64,000 bases of DNA from Pseudomonas sp. KUIN-1 (GTDB lineage: Bacteria; Pseudomonadota; Gammaproteobacteria; Pseudomonadales; Pseudomonadaceae), in assembly GCF_009176725.1 (NCBI RefSeq), contig NZ_AP020337.1, positions 3,975,501-4,039,500 of the forward strand, given 5' to 3'. Positions 1-9,237 of the stretch are shown in pieces; the stretch's first letter is position 1; each line of letters opens with the position of its first letter. A program made the translations under genes and the position numbers. Below the pieces are notes generated by a model. The model saw only the letters and a list, made by a program, of their open reading frames with translations, did no database searches and was not told the origin of the DNA.

Positions 1-913
1 GCACCACGCGCTTGCGCAGCAGCGGTTCCAGCGCCTGAACCAGAGACTGGCCAGGATCGATATGGGTGACCGGTACGTTGAGGATGCGCCCAAGGGTCTT
101 GAGCTGCTCCTGCGCGCCGATGCGGAAACTGTCCATGCTGACCAGTGCGATATTCTGCGGGCCGTACTTCAACACGTAACGTGCTGCCAGTTTGGCCAGC
201 GTGGTGGTCTTGCCCATGCCGGCAGGACCGACCATTGCAATCACGCCGCCCTCTTCGAGTGGCTCGACTTCAGGGACGGCGATCATGCGGGCCAGGTGCG
301 CCAGCAGCATGCGCCAGGCCTGACGAGGCTCGTCGATCTCCGGAATCATCGACAGCAGGTCGCGTGACAGCGGGCCGGACAGGCCGACACGTTGCAGGCG
401 GCGCCACAGGTTGGCCTGCTGCGGACGAGTGCCCTGCAGCTGGTTCCAGGCCAGCGAGCCGAGCTGGACTTCCAGCAGCTCACGCAGGCCGTTCAATTCG
501 GAGCGCATCGAGTCATAGGCGCGCTGGCCAATGGCAGGCTCGGCGGCCTGTGGCGGTGCGTACGCGAATGGACGCGGCGGCTCTTCGAGTGTCGGCTCGA
601 TGTGCGTCTCGGCAGGGTTGGCCGGCTTGCCGGAAAACAGCTGCAGGTTCACCGATGCGTCGCTGTCGCTGCGGTTGTTCAATTCGGCCTGGGCGGAAAC
701 GATGCGCGACTGAGTCTTGCGCAGCTCGTCTTCCAGTTCCATGTTCGGCACACGCGGTGCCAGGGCGGACAGCTTGTAATCCAGAGCAGCAGTCAGCTCT
801 ACGCCACCGGCAATGCGCCGGTTACCGATGATGGCCGCTTCAGCGCCCAGCTCATCGCGAACCAGCTTCATGGCTTGACGCATATCGGCGGCGAAAAATC
901 GCTTAACTTGCAT
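1..913 (-). CDS. flhF: Flagellar biosynthesis GTPase FlhF, C-terminus cut by window edge
   Basis: SRP-family GTPase that places the polar flagellum and recruits early basal-body parts at the inner face of the membrane. The ATG at 911-913 opens a frame that runs off the left edge, giving about 304 residues. The N-terminal B domain (about 1-90) is followed by a Pro/Glu-rich linker. The NG GTPase domain then starts near residue 223, with Walker A GPAGMGKTTT at 229-238 followed by the SRP-GTPase motif DSFRIGAQEQL. The start lies 11 bp downstream of the flhA stop, so it is probably in the flhA operon, as in other pseudomonads, where fleN and fliA follow. Identity is certain; only the last GTPase motifs are missing. 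Confidence 0.96.
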   Translation of the reverse strand, partial: MQVKRFFAADMRQAMKLVRDELGAEAAIIGNRRIAGGVELTAALDYKLSALAPRVPNMELEDELRKTQSRIVSAQAELNNRSDSDASVNLQLFSGKPANPAETHIEPTLEEPPRPFAYAPPQAAEPAIGQRAYDSMRSELNGLRELLEVQLGSLAWNQLQGTRPQQANLWRRLQRVGLSGPLSRDLLSMIPEIDEPRQAWRMLLAHLARMIAVPEVEPLEEGGVIAMVGPAGMGKTTTLAKLAARYVLKYGPQNIALVSMDSFRIGAQEQLKTLGRILNVPVTHIDPGQSLVQALEPLLRKRVV

Positions 914-924
914 GACTCACTACC

Positions 925-3054
925 TCAGCCGTTTGGCCCGACAGTCGCTACGATGGTTACTTGCTTGTTGTCCGGAATTTCCTGATACGCCAGAACATGC
1001 ATGTTCGGTACAGCCAATCGTCCAAATCGTGACAGCATCGCCCGGACAGGCCCTGCTACCAGAAGAATTACCGGCAACCCTTGCATCTCCTGACGCTGGG
1101 CCGCCTCGATCAACGAACGCTGGAGCTTCTCAGCCATGCTTGGCTCAAGAAGAACGCCTTCTTCCTGACCCTGACCAGCCTTCTGCAAACTATTGAGCAA
1201 TATCTGTTCCAACCTTGGCTCCAGAGTGATAACAGGCAGCTCCGGCTCAACGCCTACAATGCTTTGGACGATTGCGCGGCTCAGACCCACGCGCACTGCG
1301 GCCACCAAAGCGGCGGTATCTTGACTCTTCCCGGCGTTGTTGGCGATAGCCTCTGCAATGCTGCGAATATCCCGCACAGGTACGTGTTCAGCCAGCAGCG
1401 CCTGCAGCACGTTGAGCAGCGAGGACAGCGACAGCACGCCCGGTACCAGCTCTTCAGCCAGCTTGGGCGAGCTTTTGGCCAGCAATTGCATCAATTGCTG
1501 GACTTCTTCGTGGCCGATCAGCTCATGCGAATGTTTGTAGAGAATCTGGTTCAGGTGGGTTGCCACTACCGTACTGGCATCGACCACGGTGTAACCCAGC
1601 GACTGCGCCTGACTGCGCTGGCTGATTTCGATCCACACGGCTTCCAGACCAAACGCCGGGTCTCTGGCGGTAATGCCGTTCAGGGTGCCGAACACTTGAC
1701 CGGGGTTGATCGCCAGTTCGCGATCCGGGTAGATCTCGGCCTCGGCCAGAATCACACCCATCAGCGTCAGACGATAGGCGCTTGGCGCCAGATCGAGGTT
1801 GTCGCGAATGTGCACGGTAGGCATCAGGAAACCGAGCTCTTGCGAGAGCTTCTTGCGCACACCCTTGATACGCGCCAGCAACTGGCCACCTTGATTGCGA
1901 TCCACCAGCGGAATCAGGCGATAACCCACTTCCAGGCCAATGATATCGATGGGCGTCACGTCATCCCAACCCAGTTCTTTGGCATCCTGAACACGGGTCG
2001 GCGAAGGCAGCAGGTCTTGCTGGCGCTGCACTTCAGCGATGGCCTCGACCTTCACCTGATTTTCTTTTTTCCACAACAGGTAGGCGCCGCCTGCGGCAAC
2101 CAGCCCGAGACTGATAAAGGAAAAGTGCGGCATGCCCGGGACAAGGCCCATGACGATCATGATTGCAGCGGAAACCCCCAGCGCCTTGGGCGAGGCGAAC
2201 ATCTGACGATTGATCAGCTTGCCCATCTCTTCCGAACCGGAAGCACGGGTCACCATGATCGCTGCGGCGGTGGACAGCAGCAGTGATGGCAATTGCGCCA
2301 CCAAACCGTCACCGATGGTCAACAGGGTATAAACACGGCCGGCGTCGGCGAAAGTCATGTTGTGTTGCAGGATACCGACCAGCATGCCGCCGATCAGGTT
2401 GATGAACAGAATCAGCAGACCGGCAATCGCATCGCCGCGCACGAATTTACTGGCACCGTCCATGGAACCGTAGAACTCGGCTTCCTGGGCGACTTCGGCA
2501 CGGCGGCGCTTGGCTTCCGGCTGATCGATGAGGCCGGCGTTGAGGTCGGCGTCGATCGCCATCTGTTTGCCGGGCATCGCGTCGAGGGTAAAGCGTGCGC
2601 TCACCTCGGAAATACGGCCGGCACCCTTGGTGATAACCACGAAGTTGATGATCATCAGAATCGCGAACACCACGATACCGACGACGTAGTTGCCACCGAT
2701 CACCACTTCACCGAAGGCCTGAATCACCTTGCCCGCCGCGGCGTGGCCGTCCTGACCGTGAAGCATCACCACCCGCGTGGAAGCGACGTTCAGCGCCAGA
2801 CGCAGCAACGTGGCGACCAGCAGAATGGTCGGAAACACAGAAAAATCCAGCGGCCGCAGGGCGTACACGCAGACCAGCAGTACGACGATGGACAGTGCAA
2901 TGTTGAACGTGAAGAACACGTCCAGCAGGAACGGCGGCATAGGCAACATCATCATTGCCATCATGACCAGCAACAACAACGGAACGCCCAACTGACCACG
3001 GCCCAGGCCTGTGATGTTGCTGCGTGCGCTACTGAGTAATTGAGAGCGATCCAC
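925..3054 (-). CDS. flhA: Flagellar type III export gate protein FlhA
   Basis: Inner-membrane export-gate subunit whose large cytosolic domain docks chaperone-substrate complexes and couples the proton motive force to export. The 709 residues match the family length. About eight hydrophobic segments fill residues 20-320, with the FHIPEP-family signature (RLALNVASTRVVM and the segment from ITKGAGRISEVSARFTLDAMPG). The rest is the cytosolic nonamer-forming domain. The frame ends 11 bp before flhF. A sigma-54-like element at 3118-3133 lies about 65 bp upstream, so flhA seems to begin its own unit, separated from flhB by a 330-bp repeat-bearing gap. Confidence 0.98.
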   Translation of the reverse strand: MDRSQLLSSARSNITGLGRGQLGVPLLLLVMMAMMMLPMPPFLLDVFFTFNIALSIVVLLVCVYALRPLDFSVFPTILLVATLLRLALNVASTRVVMLHGQDGHAAAGKVIQAFGEVVIGGNYVVGIVVFAILMIINFVVITKGAGRISEVSARFTLDAMPGKQMAIDADLNAGLIDQPEAKRRRAEVAQEAEFYGSMDGASKFVRGDAIAGLLILFINLIGGMLVGILQHNMTFADAGRVYTLLTIGDGLVAQLPSLLLSTAAAIMVTRASGSEEMGKLINRQMFASPKALGVSAAIMIVMGLVPGMPHFSFISLGLVAAGGAYLLWKKENQVKVEAIAEVQRQQDLLPSPTRVQDAKELGWDDVTPIDIIGLEVGYRLIPLVDRNQGGQLLARIKGVRKKLSQELGFLMPTVHIRDNLDLAPSAYRLTLMGVILAEAEIYPDRELAINPGQVFGTLNGITARDPAFGLEAVWIEISQRSQAQSLGYTVVDASTVVATHLNQILYKHSHELIGHEEVQQLMQLLAKSSPKLAEELVPGVLSLSSLLNVLQALLAEHVPVRDIRSIAEAIANNAGKSQDTAALVAAVRVGLSRAIVQSIVGVEPELPVITLEPRLEQILLNSLQKAGQGQEEGVLLEPSMAEKLQRSLIEAAQRQEMQGLPVILLVAGPVRAMLSRFGRLAVPNMHVLAYQEIPDNKQVTIVATVGPNG

Positions 3055-3117
3055 TGATTCGTTACCTGCGCACTAGATCAAAACATTGACGCCGATGGCG
3101 CCCTGTATCGACCCTGT

Positions 3118-3133
3118 TGCAAAAATCTGTCCA
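3118..3133 (-). promoter_or_regulatory. Sigma-54 promoter candidate for flhA
   Basis: On the minus strand the site reads TGGACAGATTTTTGCA: GG and GC separated by exactly 10 nt, with a TTGC -12 element. The predicted start is about 50 nt upstream of the flhA ATG. A FleQ/RpoN-controlled flhA operon is established for P. aeruginosa. Confidence 0.7.
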
Positions 3134-3236
3134 ACTTTTACAAAGCCAGTGGCGGTAAGGCTTTAGGCACAGAAGTCACGTAAATCCGGTGCGCTGAGCG
3201 CAGTCAGAAAATCTTCTCGTTTAGCTGTGCAAGAAC

Positions 3237-3285
3237 GGACGCGGAGCGTCCGGAACGGCATGCCCGCGCGGAGCATGGGCAGGTG
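3237..3285 (-). repeat. Paired-hairpin repeat, inverted copy
   Basis: Read on the minus strand this is a diverged copy of the element at 9046-9102. Its second hairpin is GGACGC-GGA-GCGTCC, where the other copies have GTGACGC/GCGTCAC. Both arms changed together, so pairing is preserved. It faces the copy at 3301-3352, giving an inverted pair. Confidence 0.7.
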
Positions 3286-3300
3286 TCTGCCGGAAAAATC

Positions 3301-3352
3301 TCGCTCCTCACGCTTCAGCGCGGGAATGCCGTGGGTGACGCTCTGCGTCACA
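3301..3352 (+). repeat. Paired-hairpin repeat, direct copy
   Basis: Same family as 9046-9102 and 9434-9491. The first hairpin is weakened (CGCT-TC-AGCG); the second, GTGACGC-TCT-GCGTCAC, is identical to the other good copies. It lies just downstream of the flhB stop codon, so it would be in the 3' part of the fliL-flhB transcript and could protect or terminate it. Confidence 0.7.
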
Positions 3353-3384
3353 AATCTGCGCCGCACCACGCGTCCAGGAGCAGA

Positions 3385-4521
3385 CTACGCGTCGCGCTGC
3401 AGGTCGGGCGGGATCTTGATGTCGCCCAGAGGGTCGGGGCGCTTGCCCTGACCGGCGCGGAACTGGCGGATCTGGTAGACGTAGGCCAGCACCTGGGCGA
3501 CTGCCAGATACAGCCCGGCAGGGATCTCCTGGTCAAGCTCGGTGCTGTAGTAGATAGAACGCGCCAGTGCCGCAGACTCCAGAATCAGGATCTCGTTATG
3601 CGCGCCGATTTCACGAATTTTCAGCGCCACCAGATCAGTACCCTTGGCCAACAACATCGGCGCCCCGCCCTGCTCGGGATCGTATTTGAGGGCGACGGCG
3701 AAGTGTGTCGGGTTGGTGATGATCACGTCTGCTTCGGGAACGGAGGCCATCATGCGCCGCTGCGACATTTCACGCTGCAACTGACGAATACGTTGCTTGA
3801 CCTCCGGGCTGCCCTCGCTGTTCTTGTGCTCGTCGCGCACCTCCTGCTTGGTCATCAGCAATTTCTTGTGCGCTTCATACAACACGAACGGCACATCCGC
3901 CGCCGCGATGAATATCAGGCCGCAGGCCATCCAGAAACTGCTCCAGCCCACCACCACCAGGCTATGGATCATGGCCTGCTCGAGCGGCTCGTGAGCAATC
4001 GCGACCAGATCCTTGCGCTCATTGTTCAGGACCACCAGCGCCACTGCCAGAGTGATCAGGAATTTTCCGAAGGACTTGAGCAACTCGACCAGCGCATGCG
4101 GCGAGAACATGCGTTTGAGCCCTGCTGCCGGGTTCATGCGGCTGAACTTGGGCATCAACGATTTGGTTGCGAAAAGCCAGCCACCGAGCATGATCGGCCC
4201 CACCAGTGCAGCAACCAGCATGGCGATCAGAAACGGCAGGACCACGACCAGCGCATGCATCCCGGAACTGAGCAGCGCCTTGCCCATGTAGGACTGGTCC
4301 ATCAGGGTTTCACGGGATATCGTGAAATTGTCACGCATCAGTTCGGACATCATCAGGGCGATATCAGAGCCGAACATCAGTAACCCGCCCGCCCCCATCA
4401 GCATCACCACCAGCGTGGTCAGCTCCTTGGAGCGCGCGATCTGGCCGTCAGCCCGTGAGTCCTTGACCTTTTTTTCCGTGGGGTCTTCTGTCTTGTCCTG
4501 GCCATTCTCGTTTTCTGCCAT
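3385..4521 (-). CDS. flhB: Flagellar export switch protein FlhB
   Basis: Export-gate component whose cytosolic domain cleaves itself to switch export from hook to filament substrates. The 378 residues include four hydrophobic segments (about 30-215) and the cytosolic domain with the autocleavage motif NPTH at 270-273. The N-terminus is charged (KTEDPTEKK), typical of the family. The fliR stop and the flhB ATG abut (TGAATG), so translation is probably coupled. It is the last gene of the fliL-flhB run. FliK, which triggers the switch, is encoded at 9648-11063. Confidence 0.98.
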   Translation of the reverse strand: MAENENGQDKTEDPTEKKVKDSRADGQIARSKELTTLVVMLMGAGGLLMFGSDIALMMSELMRDNFTISRETLMDQSYMGKALLSSGMHALVVVLPFLIAMLVAALVGPIMLGGWLFATKSLMPKFSRMNPAAGLKRMFSPHALVELLKSFGKFLITLAVALVVLNNERKDLVAIAHEPLEQAMIHSLVVVGWSSFWMACGLIFIAAADVPFVLYEAHKKLLMTKQEVRDEHKNSEGSPEVKQRIRQLQREMSQRRMMASVPEADVIITNPTHFAVALKYDPEQGGAPMLLAKGTDLVALKIREIGAHNEILILESAALARSIYYSTELDQEIPAGLYLAVAQVLAYVYQIRQFRAGQGKRPDPLGDIKIPPDLQRDA

Positions 4522-5307
4522 TCAACGAGCCCTCACCATATCGCGCAACGCCTGCAATGCCTGCGTTGCGATCGGTTGATACTGATTGAGCATGTCACCC
4601 ATGGTCATCCACAGAATGACCATGCCCAACACCAGCGTAAGCGGGAAGCCGATGGAAAAGATGTTGAGTTGCGGCGCGGCGCGAGTCATGACCCCGAAGG
4701 CGATGTTGATGATCAGCAGCGCGGTGATCGCAGGCAATACCAGTCGCAGACCCGAAGCCAGTGCCCAGCCCAGCCCATTGGCCAGCTCCCAGAAGTTATT
4801 GACCAGCAAACCACTGCCGACCGGCATCGTGGTAAAGCTCTCGACGAGAACCTCCAGCACCACCAGATGGCCGTTCATGGCCAGGAACAACAGGGTGACC
4901 AGCATCGTGAAGAACTGACCAATGGTGGCGGAGGAAACACCGTTGGTAGGGTCGACCATTGACGCAAAGCCCATCCCCATCTGCGTCGAGATGATCTGTC
5001 CCGCGATGACAAAGATATGGAAGAACAACTGCAACGACAAGCCCATCCCGGCGCCGATGATGATCTGTTCACCGATCAGCAACAGCGCGCTCAGGTCGAG
5101 CGCCTGCACGGGCGGCATGGCTGGGAGCGCAGGCGCGACCACTACGGTGATCGCCACGGCGAGATACATGCGCACGCGACGCGGGACCAGCGTGGTGCCG
5201 ATGATCGGCATGGTCATCAGCAACGCGATGATGCGAAACAGCGGCAGCATGAAGCTGGCTACCCAGATACTGATCTGGGTATCGGTCAGCGCAAGCATCG
5301 GCTGCAT
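4522..5307 (-). CDS. fliR: Flagellar export gate protein FliR
   Basis: Membrane subunit of the FliP5Q4R1 export pore. The 261 residues are almost wholly hydrophobic with about six membrane-inserted segments, matching family length. The chosen ATG gives MQPMLALTDTQ; a second Met three codons later is possible. It starts 6 bp after the fliQ stop and its own stop abuts the flhB ATG. Confidence 0.97.
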   Translation of the reverse strand: MQPMLALTDTQISIWVASFMLPLFRIIALLMTMPIIGTTLVPRRVRMYLAVAITVVVAPALPAMPPVQALDLSALLLIGEQIIIGAGMGLSLQLFFHIFVIAGQIISTQMGMGFASMVDPTNGVSSATIGQFFTMLVTLLFLAMNGHLVVLEVLVESFTTMPVGSGLLVNNFWELANGLGWALASGLRLVLPAITALLIINIAFGVMTRAAPQLNIFSIGFPLTLVLGMVILWMTMGDMLNQYQPIATQALQALRDMVRAR

Positions 5308-5313
5308 GCGGTG

Positions 5314-5583
5314 CTAGCCGATCAGGGTCGGAATACTGGTGTACAACGACAGCATGTATTCCATGAATATTTTCAACAGCCACGGGCCGATGACGATAAG
5401 GGTGACGAGCATCACCAGCAGACGCGGCAGGAAGCTCAAGGTCTGTTCGTTGATCTGCGTGGCCGCCTGAAACATGGCCACCAGCAGACCGCACAACAGG
5501 CTCGGCACCACAAGAATCGCGACCAGCACAGTGGTCAGCCACAGCGCCTCGCGGAACAGATCGACGGCTACTTCCGGCGTCAT
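5314..5583 (-). CDS. fliQ: Flagellar export gate protein FliQ
   Basis: Small export-pore subunit of 89 residues with the usual two-hairpin helical layout: hydrophobic stretches at about 14-36 and 50-75, starting MTPEVAVDLFREALW. It lies between fliP (25 bp) and fliR (6 bp) in the conserved order fliPQR-flhB, which settles identity despite its small size. Confidence 0.96.
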   Translation of the reverse strand: MTPEVAVDLFREALWLTTVLVAILVVPSLLCGLLVAMFQAATQINEQTLSFLPRLLVMLVTLIVIGPWLLKIFMEYMLSLYTSIPTLIG

Positions 5584-5608
5584 CGGGCAGACTCCTCAGT
5601 AAAACGGC

Positions 5609-6361
5609 TCATACGCCACCAAAACTGCCAGCCAGGGTGCCGACAATCAGCGCCCAGCCGTCCACCAGTACAAACAGCATGATCTTGAACGGCAGAGAAA
5701 TGATCAGCGGCGACAGCATCATCATACCCATCGCCATCAGCACACTGGCCACCACCAGATCGATGATCAGAAACGGAATGAAGATCATGAAGCCGATCTG
5801 AAACGCCGTCTTGAGTTCCGAAATCACGAACGCCGGAACCAGAATGGTCAATGGCGCGGCATCCGGGGTCGGAATGTCGGTACGCTTGGACAGGCGCATG
5901 AACAGCTCGAGATCGCTGGTGCGCGTCTGGGCCAGCATGAAGTCCTTGATCGGCACTTGCGCCTTGGCCACCGCATCCTGCGCGGAAAGTTTCTCCGCCA
6001 GGTAAGGCTGCAAGGCGTCCTGATTCACCCGATCGAAGACCGGCGCCATGATGAACATGGTCAGAAACAGCGCCATGCCGGTGAGGATCTGGTTCGACGG
6101 CGCCTGCTGCAGGCCGAGGGCCTGACGCAGGATCGAGAAGACGATGATGATTCGCGTGAAGCTGGTCATCAACATAACAAACGCCGGAATGAAGCTCAGC
6201 GCGGTCATGATCAGCAGAATCTGCAGGCTGACCGAATACTCCTGCTGACCATCGGCACCGTTGGACAGCGTGATCGCCGGAATCGACAGCGGATCGGCCG
6301 CCAGCGCAGCAGGCGTCACCATGACCAGCAACAGCAGTATCAGGAAACGCAAGGCGCCCAT
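5609..6361 (-). CDS. fliP: Flagellar export gate protein FliP
   Basis: Main subunit of the export pore, inserted in the membrane inside the MS ring. It is about 250 residues with a cleavable N-terminal signal (hydrophobic run ending ...TPAALAADP) followed by the core with the family signature around LIIIVFSILRQALGLQQAPSN. I chose the ATG at 6359-6361, which overlaps the fliO stop as TGATG; a GTG one codon upstream is the alternative. Confidence 0.97.
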   Translation of the reverse strand: MGALRFLILLLLVMVTPAALAADPLSIPAITLSNGADGQQEYSVSLQILLIMTALSFIPAFVMLMTSFTRIIIVFSILRQALGLQQAPSNQILTGMALFLTMFIMAPVFDRVNQDALQPYLAEKLSAQDAVAKAQVPIKDFMLAQTRTSDLELFMRLSKRTDIPTPDAAPLTILVPAFVISELKTAFQIGFMIFIPFLIIDLVVASVLMAMGMMMLSPLIISLPFKIMLFVLVDGWALIVGTLAGSFGGV

Positions 6362-6801
6362 CACTTCTTGTCCTTATCCTTGCCCATCAGCTCCATCAGG
6401 CGCTGAGCGAATTCAGGGGTGGCCTGCTCGCGCACCGGCACCTGCACCGGCTCCTTGAGCACATGCAGAGGCGTGATTCGCCCGGGCGTAATGCCCAGCA
6501 GCACCTGTTCATTGCCGATCTGCACCAGCACCAGCCGATCACGCGGCCCCAGCGCGCGCGAACTCACCAGCTCGATCACCTGATTGCTGTTCGGCCCGAC
6601 GCGCTGCACCCGGCGCATCAGCCAGGCGAGCACGAAGATCAGACCAATCACCAGGATCAGACCGAACAGCAGTTGCACCACCTGCCCGCCCATGCCGCCG
6701 GAGACCGTGTTGGCCACCTGCGCAGGCGCCGCCTGAGCGGCGGGTTCGGCGGCCCAGGCCAGCGATGGCAGGGTCAGCAGAACACTCAGCCAGCGCCTCA
6801 C
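6361..6801 (-). CDS. fliO: Flagellar biosynthesis protein FliO
   Basis: Scaffold that helps assemble the FliP ring. The 146 residues carry an N-terminal signal (about 1-19), an Ala-rich periplasmic stretch, one transmembrane helix (about 42-64, LFGLILVIGLIFVLAWLMRR) and a cytosolic FliO domain ending in a Lys-rich tail. Translation starts at GTG immediately after the fliN TAA (TAAGTG), consistent with tight coupling. Confidence 0.93.
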   Translation of the reverse strand: MRRWLSVLLTLPSLAWAAEPAAQAAPAQVANTVSGGMGGQVVQLLFGLILVIGLIFVLAWLMRRVQRVGPNSNQVIELVSSRALGPRDRLVLVQIGNEQVLLGITPGRITPLHVLKEPVQVPVREQATPEFAQRLMELMGKDKDKK

Positions 6802-7260
6802 TTAGCGCAGCTTCTTGATGCGTTCGCTCGGGCTGATCACGTCGGTCAGACGGATGCCGAACTTTTCGTTGACCACCACCACTTCGCCATGCGCGATCAG
6901 TGTGCCGTTGACCAGCACATCCAGCGGTTCGCCCGCCAGACGATCCAGCTCGATCACCGAGCCCTGGTTGAGCTGCAACAGGTTGCGAATGTTAATGTCG
7001 GTGCTGCCCACTTCCATGGAGATCGATACCGGAATGTCGAGAATCACATCCAGATTGGGACCATCCAGAGAAACCGGACCAGTGCTTTTCGGCACGCTGC
7101 CAAACTCTTCCATGGCCATCCGGCTACCCGAATTCCCGGCGTCCGCAGCCAGCAACGCATCAATATCAGCCTGACTGTCGCCAGCTTCGCCCAAGGCAGC
7201 AGCCCATTCATCGGCCAATGCCTGGTCTTCAGCAGACGTCATATCGTTTTCATCAGCCAT
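6802..7260 (-). CDS. fliN: Flagellar motor switch protein FliN
   Basis: C-ring subunit that helps set rotation direction and docks FliH. It has 152 residues: an acidic, Ala-rich N-terminus of about 70 residues, then the compact SpoA/FliN domain (about 75-150) with the typical LDVPV-like segment (LDIPVSISMEVGSTDINIRNLL). It follows fliM by 61 bp. Confidence 0.97.
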   Translation of the reverse strand: MADENDMTSAEDQALADEWAAALGEAGDSQADIDALLAADAGNSGSRMAMEEFGSVPKSTGPVSLDGPNLDVILDIPVSISMEVGSTDINIRNLLQLNQGSVIELDRLAGEPLDVLVNGTLIAHGEVVVVNEKFGIRLTDVISPSERIKKLR

Positions 7261-7321
7261 CGGTTGTCCTCTGCACGCAGTATTTCAGTTACGCAACAAT
7301 TTCCGACGCAGACCAGAAAGG

Positions 7322-8290
7322 TCAGCGTCGCGCTATGGGTTCGATTACTTGCAGGGCCATCTTGCCCTTGTGCGAGCCAAGCTTGACCTTGAATGAAGGT
7401 ACGCCATTGGCTCGCATGACCAGCGAGTCGCTCAGTTCCACCGGGATCACATCACCAGGGCGCATGTGCAGAATGTCCCGCAACGGCAACTGGCGCTGGG
7501 CGATGGTCGTCGTGAGCGGCACGTTGACGTCCAGCACGTCTTCCTTGAGCGCGTTGACCCAACGCTCATCCTGGTCGTCCAGATCGGACTGGAAACCGGC
7601 ATCGAGCATTTCGCGGATCGGCTCAATCATCGAGTACGGCATGGTCACGTGCAGATCGCCACCACCGCCATCGAGTTCGATGTGGAAGGTGGAAATAACT
7701 ACAGCCTCGCTCGGCCCTACGATGTTGGCCATGGCCGGGTTCACTTCCGAGTTGATGTACTCGAAATTCACTTCCATGATCGCCTGCCAGGCCTCCTTGA
7801 GGTCGACAAACGCCTGATCCAGCACCATGCGCACGACACGCAGTTCGGTCGGCGTGAACTCCCGGCCTTCGATCTTGGCGTGACGCCCGTCACCGCCGAA
7901 AAAGTTGTCCACCAGCTTGAACACCAGCTTGGCATCGAGAATGAACAGCGCGGTGCCACGCAGCGGCTTGATCTTGGCCAGGTTAAGGCTGGTCGGCACG
8001 TACAGGGAATGCACGTACTCACCGAACTTCATGACCTGGACACCGCCCACCGCCACGTCCGCAGAGCGGCGCAGCAGGTTGAACATGCTGATACGCGTGT
8101 AGCGGGCGAATCGCTCGTTGATCATTTCCAGCGTCGGCATGCGTCCGCGGACGATCCGGTCCTGGCTGGTCAGGTCGTAACTTTTGACGCTGCCAGGTTC
8201 GCTGTTGTTGTCGGTCTGGACCATCCCATCGTCGACGCCATGCAGCAGCGCATCGATCTCATCCTGGGAGAGCAGGTCTTGCACGGCCAT
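7322..8290 (-). CDS. fliM: Flagellar motor switch protein FliM
   Basis: C-ring subunit that binds phosphorylated CheY through its extreme N-terminus. The 322 residues begin MAVQDLLSQDEIDALLHGVDDG, which holds the LSQxEIDALL CheY-binding peptide. The CheC-like middle domain (about 45-235) and a C-terminal SpoA domain that pairs with FliN follow. It starts 9 bp after the fliL stop. Confidence 0.98.
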   Translation of the reverse strand: MAVQDLLSQDEIDALLHGVDDGMVQTDNNSEPGSVKSYDLTSQDRIVRGRMPTLEMINERFARYTRISMFNLLRRSADVAVGGVQVMKFGEYVHSLYVPTSLNLAKIKPLRGTALFILDAKLVFKLVDNFFGGDGRHAKIEGREFTPTELRVVRMVLDQAFVDLKEAWQAIMEVNFEYINSEVNPAMANIVGPSEAVVISTFHIELDGGGGDLHVTMPYSMIEPIREMLDAGFQSDLDDQDERWVNALKEDVLDVNVPLTTTIAQRQLPLRDILHMRPGDVIPVELSDSLVMRANGVPSFKVKLGSHKGKMALQVIEPIARR

Positions 8291-8299
8291 GTGAGAGTC

Positions 8300-8812
8300 C
8301 TACTGCAATACGAAGTTAGTGAAGAGCAGCTGTTCGATCACAGTCTTGCCGAGTTCTTTCTGTGCGACTTCCTGAATGCTGGCGGTCGCTTTCTGGCGCA
8401 GCATTTCCTGGCCGATCGGCGAAGCCAGCGATTCGAAGGGAATGGCTGCAAACAGCATGACCAGATTATTGCGGATCAATGGCATGTGTACCTTCAGCGC
8501 TTCCATGTCGGCTGCGTTACGGCCCAGCATGGTAATACTCACCTGCATGTAGCGTTGGCGACCGTTGGCGTTGAAGTTGACGACGAAGGCCGGGGTCATC
8601 GGTTCGAACACCGCCACTGGCTTGACGTTCGCTGCCGCTGCAGCCGCCGCTGGATCTACCTTGCTTTCGCTCTTGTGCATGAGGAACCAGGTCGCGCCCA
8701 CCGACAAGCCTACCGCCAGCAGCAACGCCACGACGGCGATGATAATGAGCTTGAGTTTGCCTTTACCTTTGCCTGTGGTCGCGGGGTCTTTAACTTCTTC
8801 GCTCTGCGCCAT
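8300..8812 (-). CDS. fliL: Flagellar basal-body-associated protein FliL
   Basis: Inner-membrane protein next to the stator ring, supporting torque. The 170 residues have a Lys-rich cytosolic N-terminus (KGKGKLK), one transmembrane helix (about 22-45) and a periplasmic stomatin-like domain. It is the first gene of the run fliL-M-N-O-P-Q-R-flhB and is preceded by a strong sigma-54-like promoter at 8864-8879. Confidence 0.95.
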   Translation of the reverse strand: MAQSEEVKDPATTGKGKGKLKLIIIAVVALLLAVGLSVGATWFLMHKSESKVDPAAAAAAANVKPVAVFEPMTPAFVVNFNANGRQRYMQVSITMLGRNAADMEALKVHMPLIRNNLVMLFAAIPFESLASPIGQEMLRQKATASIQEVAQKELGKTVIEQLLFTNFVLQ

Positions 8813-8863
8813 GCCAATAATCCGTCACTATTCAAGAGGTTCTTCAATACGTGACAGAGGCAG

Positions 8864-8879
8864 AGCAAGTGTTATGCCA
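8864..8879 (-). promoter_or_regulatory. Sigma-54 promoter candidate for fliL operon
   Basis: Minus strand TGGCATAACACTTGCT: GG and GC 10 nt apart, TGGCA and TTGC elements both present. The predicted start is near 8853, about 40 nt before the fliL ATG. Confidence 0.85.
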
Positions 8880-8984
8880 GAGTTGTACGAAACGGGGATG
8901 TATCGGACACAACCGGTTACGCGCCAGGGCGCGCAGGGATCGTGATTCTTGTGCCAGCGCTGAGGGCCCGGCCCGGGAGTTGAT

Positions 8985-9045
8985 GACTATCGCCCCCACG
9001 CTCCGCGTGGCAATGCCGTTCGTGACGTCGCGTCGCGGCTGCCAC
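8985..9045 (+). repeat. Paired-hairpin repeat, degenerate copy
   Basis: Diverged member of the family. Its first hairpin is CCACGC-TCC-GCGTGG, with paired changes compared with CACGCT/AGCGTG in the other copies; the second half has decayed. It directly abuts the next copy, in the same orientation. Confidence 0.65.
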
Positions 9046-9102
9046 GACTATCGTTCCTCACGCTCCAGCGTGGGAATGCAGTTCGTGACGCTCTGCGTCA
9101 CA
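9046..9102 (+). repeat. Paired-hairpin repeat, full copy
   Basis: Consists of a first hairpin CACGCT-CC-AGCGTG, a short spacer GGAATGCAGTTC, and a second hairpin GTGACGC-TCT-GCGTCAC. Identical over about 58 bp to the copy at 9434-9491. The family resembles the short interspersed repeats seen widely in P. syringae genomes. Confidence 0.8.
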
Positions 9103-9237
9103 CGGCGGTTTTTCTTTGTCAGGTGGATTGAGGTTCGACTCAGGGGACCTTTTCGCCCCTCGGCGACTCACTTTGAGGGACCAAAGTGAGCAAAGTCCTT
9201 CGCTCCTGTTTCCGGCCCGACTTCGTCGGGTTCCTTC

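Larger units (their letters stand above)
3055..3384. other. flhB-flhA intergenic gap with promoter and inverted repeat pair
   Basis: This 330-bp gap holds no credible gene. It contains the flhA sigma-54-like promoter (3118-3133) and two copies, in opposite orientation, of the paired-hairpin repeat that recurs between fliL and fliK (3237-3285 and 3301-3352). Short open frames across it read through the repeats and resemble nothing recognisable. Confidence 0.8.

Noticed and set aside
145..985. Long plus-strand open frames across flhF
   Set aside because: Mirror frames of a GC-rich gene; the minus-strand product is clearly FlhF.
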